Source of the DNA: Megachile rotundata
Lineage: Eukaryota > Arthropoda > Insecta > Hymenoptera > Megachilidae
Direction of reading: 5' to 3'
Assembly (NCBI RefSeq): GCF_050947335.1
Contig: NW_027473880.1
Coordinates: 62,001-126,000 of the forward strand
Length of the DNA: 64,000 nt
A program made the position numbers and the translations under genes. This document shows, piece after piece, positions 60,886 to 64,000 of the stretch. The notes under the pieces are model-generated. The model was not told the DNA's origin. It saw nothing but the letters and a program-made list of their open reading frames with translations, and made no database searches. Positions within the stretch are counted from its first letter, which is position 1; each line of letters begins with the position of its first letter.

Positions 60886-61306
60886 TTATATGATCGATAG
60901 AACGACAATTACGATACATATTACTCTTACTATTATGAACCTAACTCATATTATTAGCCATATTATGCTTAAATGATCGATAGAACGACAATTACTATAC
61001 TTATTACTCTTATTATTATCAATCTAACTCATATTATTAGCCATATTATGCTTAAATGATCGATAGAACGACAACTACTATACTTATTACTCTTATTATT
61101 ATCAATCTAACTCATACTTTCAGCCATATTATGCTTATATGATCGATAGAACGACAATTACTATACTCACTACTCTTATTATTATCAATCTAACTCATAT
61201 TATTAGCCATATTATGCTTATATTATCGATAGAACGACAATTACTATACTTATTACTGTTATTATTATCAATCTAACTCATATAATTAGCCATATTATGC
61301 TTAAAT

Positions 61307-62883
61307 GATCGATAGAACGACAATTACTGTACTTATTACTCTTATCATTATCGATCTAACTCATATTATTTGCCATATTATGCTTATATGATCGATAGAA
61401 CGACAAATACTATACTTATTACTCTTATTATTATGAATCTAACTCATATTATTAGCCATATTATGCTTAAATGATCGATAGAACGACAATTACTATACTT
61501 ATTACTCTTATTATTATGAATCTAACTCATATTATTAACCATATTATGCAGATATGATCGATAGAACTACAATTACTATACTCACTACTCTTATTATTAT
61601 CAATCTAACTCATATTATTAGCCATATTATGCTTAAATGATCGATAGAACGACAATTACTATACTTATTACTCTTATTATTATCAATCTAACTCATATTA
61701 CTAGCCATATTATGCGTATATGATCGATAGTATGACAATTACTATACTCACTACTCTTATTATTATCAATCTAACTCATATTATTGACCATATTATGCTA
61801 ATATGATCGATAGAACGACAATTACTATACTTATTACACTCACTATTATCAATCTAACTCATATTATTAACCATATTATGCAGATAAGATCGATAGCACG
61901 ACATTTACTATACCTATTACTCATATTATTATCAACCTAACTCATATTATTAGCCATATTATGCTTATATGATCGATAGAACGACAATTACTATACTCAC
62001 TTCTCTTATTATTATCAATCTAACTCATATTATTAGCCATATTATGCTTATATTATCGATAGAACGACAATTACTATACTTATTACTGTTATTATTATCA
62101 ATCTAACTCATATAATTAGCCATATTATGCTTAAATGATCGATAGAACGACAATTACTGTACTTATTACTCTTATCATTATCGATCTAACTCATATTATT
62201 TGCCATATTATGCTTATATGATCGATAGAACGACAAATACTATACTTATTACTCTTATTATTATGAATCTAACTCATATTATTAGCCATATTATGCTTAT
62301 ATGATCGATAGAACGAGAATTACTATACTCACTACTCTTAGTATTATCAATCTAACTCATATTATTAGCCATATTATGCTTAAATGATCGATAGAACGAC
62401 AATTACTATACTTATTACTCTTATTATTATCAATCTAACTCATATTATTAGCCATATTATGCTTATATGATCGATAGAACGACAAATACTATACTTATTA
62501 CTCTTATTATTATCAACCTAACTCATATTATTAGCCATATTATGCTTATATGATCGAGAGAACGACAATTGCTATACTTATTATTCTTATTATTATCAAT
62601 CTAACTCATATTATTAGCCATATTATGCTTAAATGATCGATAGAACGACAATTACTATACTTATTACTCTTACTATTATCAACCTAACTCATATTATTAG
62701 CCATATTATGCTTAAATGATCGATAGAACGACAATTACTATACGTATTACTCTTATTATTATCAATCTAACTCATATTATTAGCCATATTATGCTTACAT
62801 GATCGACAGAACGACAATTACTATACTTATTACACTCACTGTTATCAACCTAACTCATATTATTAACCATATTATGCAAATTT
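61307..62883 (+). repeat. 19-mer HOR (1,577 bp), unit 1, with nested 10-mer repeat
   Basis: The R cassette at 61,880 recurs at 63,457 and GCTTATATTATCG at 62,046 recurs at 63,623, both 19 monomers apart. GCTTATATTATCG at 61,216 and 62,046 also repeats at 10 monomers, the same internal repeat as at 12.0 and 12.8 kb. Confidence 0.82.
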
Positions 62884-64000
62884 GATCGATAGAACGACAA
62901 TTACTGTACTTATTACTCTTATCATTATCGATCTAACTCATATTATTTGCCATATTATGCTTATATGATCGATAGAACGACAAATACTATACTTATTACT
63001 CTTATTATTATGAATCTAACTCATATTATTAGCCATATTATGCTTAAATGATCGATAGAACGACAATTACTATACTTATTACTCTTATTATTATGAATCT
63101 AACTCATATTATTAACCATATTATGCAGATATGATCGATAGAACTACAATTACTATACTCACTACTCTTATTATTATCAATCTAACTCATATTATTAGCC
63201 ATATTATGCTTAAATGATCGATAGAACGACAATTACTATACTTATTACTCTTATTATTATCAATCTAACTCATATTACTAGCCATATTATGCGTATATGA
63301 TCGATAGTATGACAATTACTATACTCACTACTCTTATTATTATCAATCTAACTCATATTATTGACCATATTATGCTAATATGATCGATAGAACGACAATT
63401 ACTATACTTATTACACTCACTATTATCAATCTAACTCATATTATTAACCATATTATGCAGATAAGATCGATAGCACGACATTTACTATACCTATTACTCT
63501 TATTATTATCAACCTAACTCATATTATTAGCCATATTATGCTTATATGATCGATAGAACGACAATTACTATACTCACTACTCTTATTATTATCAATCTAA
63601 CTCATATTATTAGCCATATTATGCTTATATTATCGATAGAACGACAATTACTATACTTATTACTGTTATTATTATCAATCTAACTCATATAATTAGCCAT
63701 ATTATGCTTAAATGATCGATAGAACGACAATTACTGTACTTATTACTCTTATCATTATCGATCTAACTCATATTATTTGCCATATTATGCTTATATGATC
63801 GATAGAACGACAAATACTATACTTATTACTCTTATTATTATGAATCTAACTCATATTATTAGCCATATTATGCTTATATGATCGATAGAACGAGAATTAC
63901 TATACTCACTACTCTTAGTATTATCAATCTAACTCATATTATTAGCCATATTATGCTTAAATGATCGATAGAACGACAATTACTATACTTATTACTCTTA
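62884..64000 (+). repeat. 19-mer HOR, unit 2, cut by the window end
   Basis: This unit starts at a junction where GCAAATTTGATCGATAGAAC runs into ACAATTACTGTAC instead of the usual ACAGTCACTATAC. It then follows unit 1 for the remaining 1.1 kb. It is still in the satellite at the last base. Confidence 0.82.

Larger units (their letters stand above)
58995..61995 (+). repeat. Segment colinear with 36,500-38,753
   Basis: The offset to the earlier copy is 22,495 at 59,141 and 59,711, then 23,242 at 61,121 and 61,880. These equal 271 and 280 monomers plus the 2 bp inserted near 42 kb. The increase of nine monomers is the 9-mer duplication inside this copy. Confidence 0.85.
1..64000. repeat. 83-bp AT-rich satellite array, about 771 monomers, filling the window
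   Basis: Every line of the window contains the same 83-bp unit, recognisable from landmarks such as CTAACTCATATTATT, CATATTATG and GATCGATAG. The landmark ATTAGCC lies at positions congruent to 29 mod 83 (for example 361 and 444), and to 31 mod 83 after two 1-bp insertions near 41.6 and 42.06 kb. No stretch of unique sequence, transposon, tRNA, rRNA or plausible gene interrupts it. The composition is strongly AT-rich. Long in-register arrays with higher-order repeats are typical of eukaryotic centromeric or pericentromeric heterochromatin; that location is inferred, not seen. Family and host are not recognised. Confidence 0.99.

Noticed and set aside
1..64000. CRISPR array
   Set aside because: Repeat spacing is regular, but there are no unique spacers: the whole 83 bp is repeated, and no cas-like gene is present.
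1..64000. CENP-B box in the monomer
   Set aside because: The core needs TTCG and CGGG with fixed spacing. CGGG does not appear on either strand in the monomer variants I read.
1..64000. Bacterial or phage accessory region
   Set aside because: No coding sequence of normal length exists on either strand in 64 kb. A monotonous satellite of this size with HORs fits eukaryotic heterochromatin.

Overview
The whole 64 kb is one uninterrupted tandem satellite array with an 83-bp monomer (about 771 copies). It holds no gene, RNA gene, transposon or unique spacer that I can find. The monomer is about 24% G+C by count (29 A, 34 T, 14 C, 6 G on the + strand). A megasatellite of this kind, with higher-order repeats (HORs), points to eukaryotic heterochromatin, most likely centromeric or pericentromeric. 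I do not recognise the family and cannot name the organism. Both window ends lie inside the array, so it extends further on each side.

Register is kept to the base. The same landmark falls at 29 mod 83 from position 112 to about 41.6 kb and at 31 mod 83 after that. The 2-bp shift comes from two single-base insertions, near 41,617 and 42,056. Nearly all other rearrangement is a gain or loss of whole monomers, which is the signature of unequal crossing-over or in-phase conversion.

Layout, with boundaries read by eye and good to a few tens of bases. 0-8.3 kb is a mosaic with 33-mer, 24-mer and 62-mer copies. 9.4-11.3 kb has a 13-mer duplication. 11.6-14.9 kb has a 21-mer duplication containing a nested 10-mer duplication. 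14.7-32.2 kb holds a 69-mer HOR (5,727 bp): two almost identical tandem units plus a rearranged older copy. 33.3-45.6 kb holds a 58-mer HOR (4,814 bp) whose later copies have lost 5 and 2 monomers. 44.6-53.3 kb holds three units of a 35-mer HOR (2,905 bp). 52.4-57.8 kb has a 40-mer relationship and a nested 5-mer duplication. 57.8-60.9 kb has two separate 9-mer duplications. 61.3-64.0 kb has a 19-mer that runs off the window end.

These blocks are built from the same monomer variants in the same order. Segments at about 6.2-12.7, 32.8-38.7 and 59-62 kb are colinear with each other apart from whole-monomer gains and losses. The array is therefore a patchwork of several HOR generations of different size, not one homogeneous HOR. 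The only open reading frames of note are three identical 62-codon minus-strand frames, one per 35-mer unit. I treat them as chance openings, not genes.
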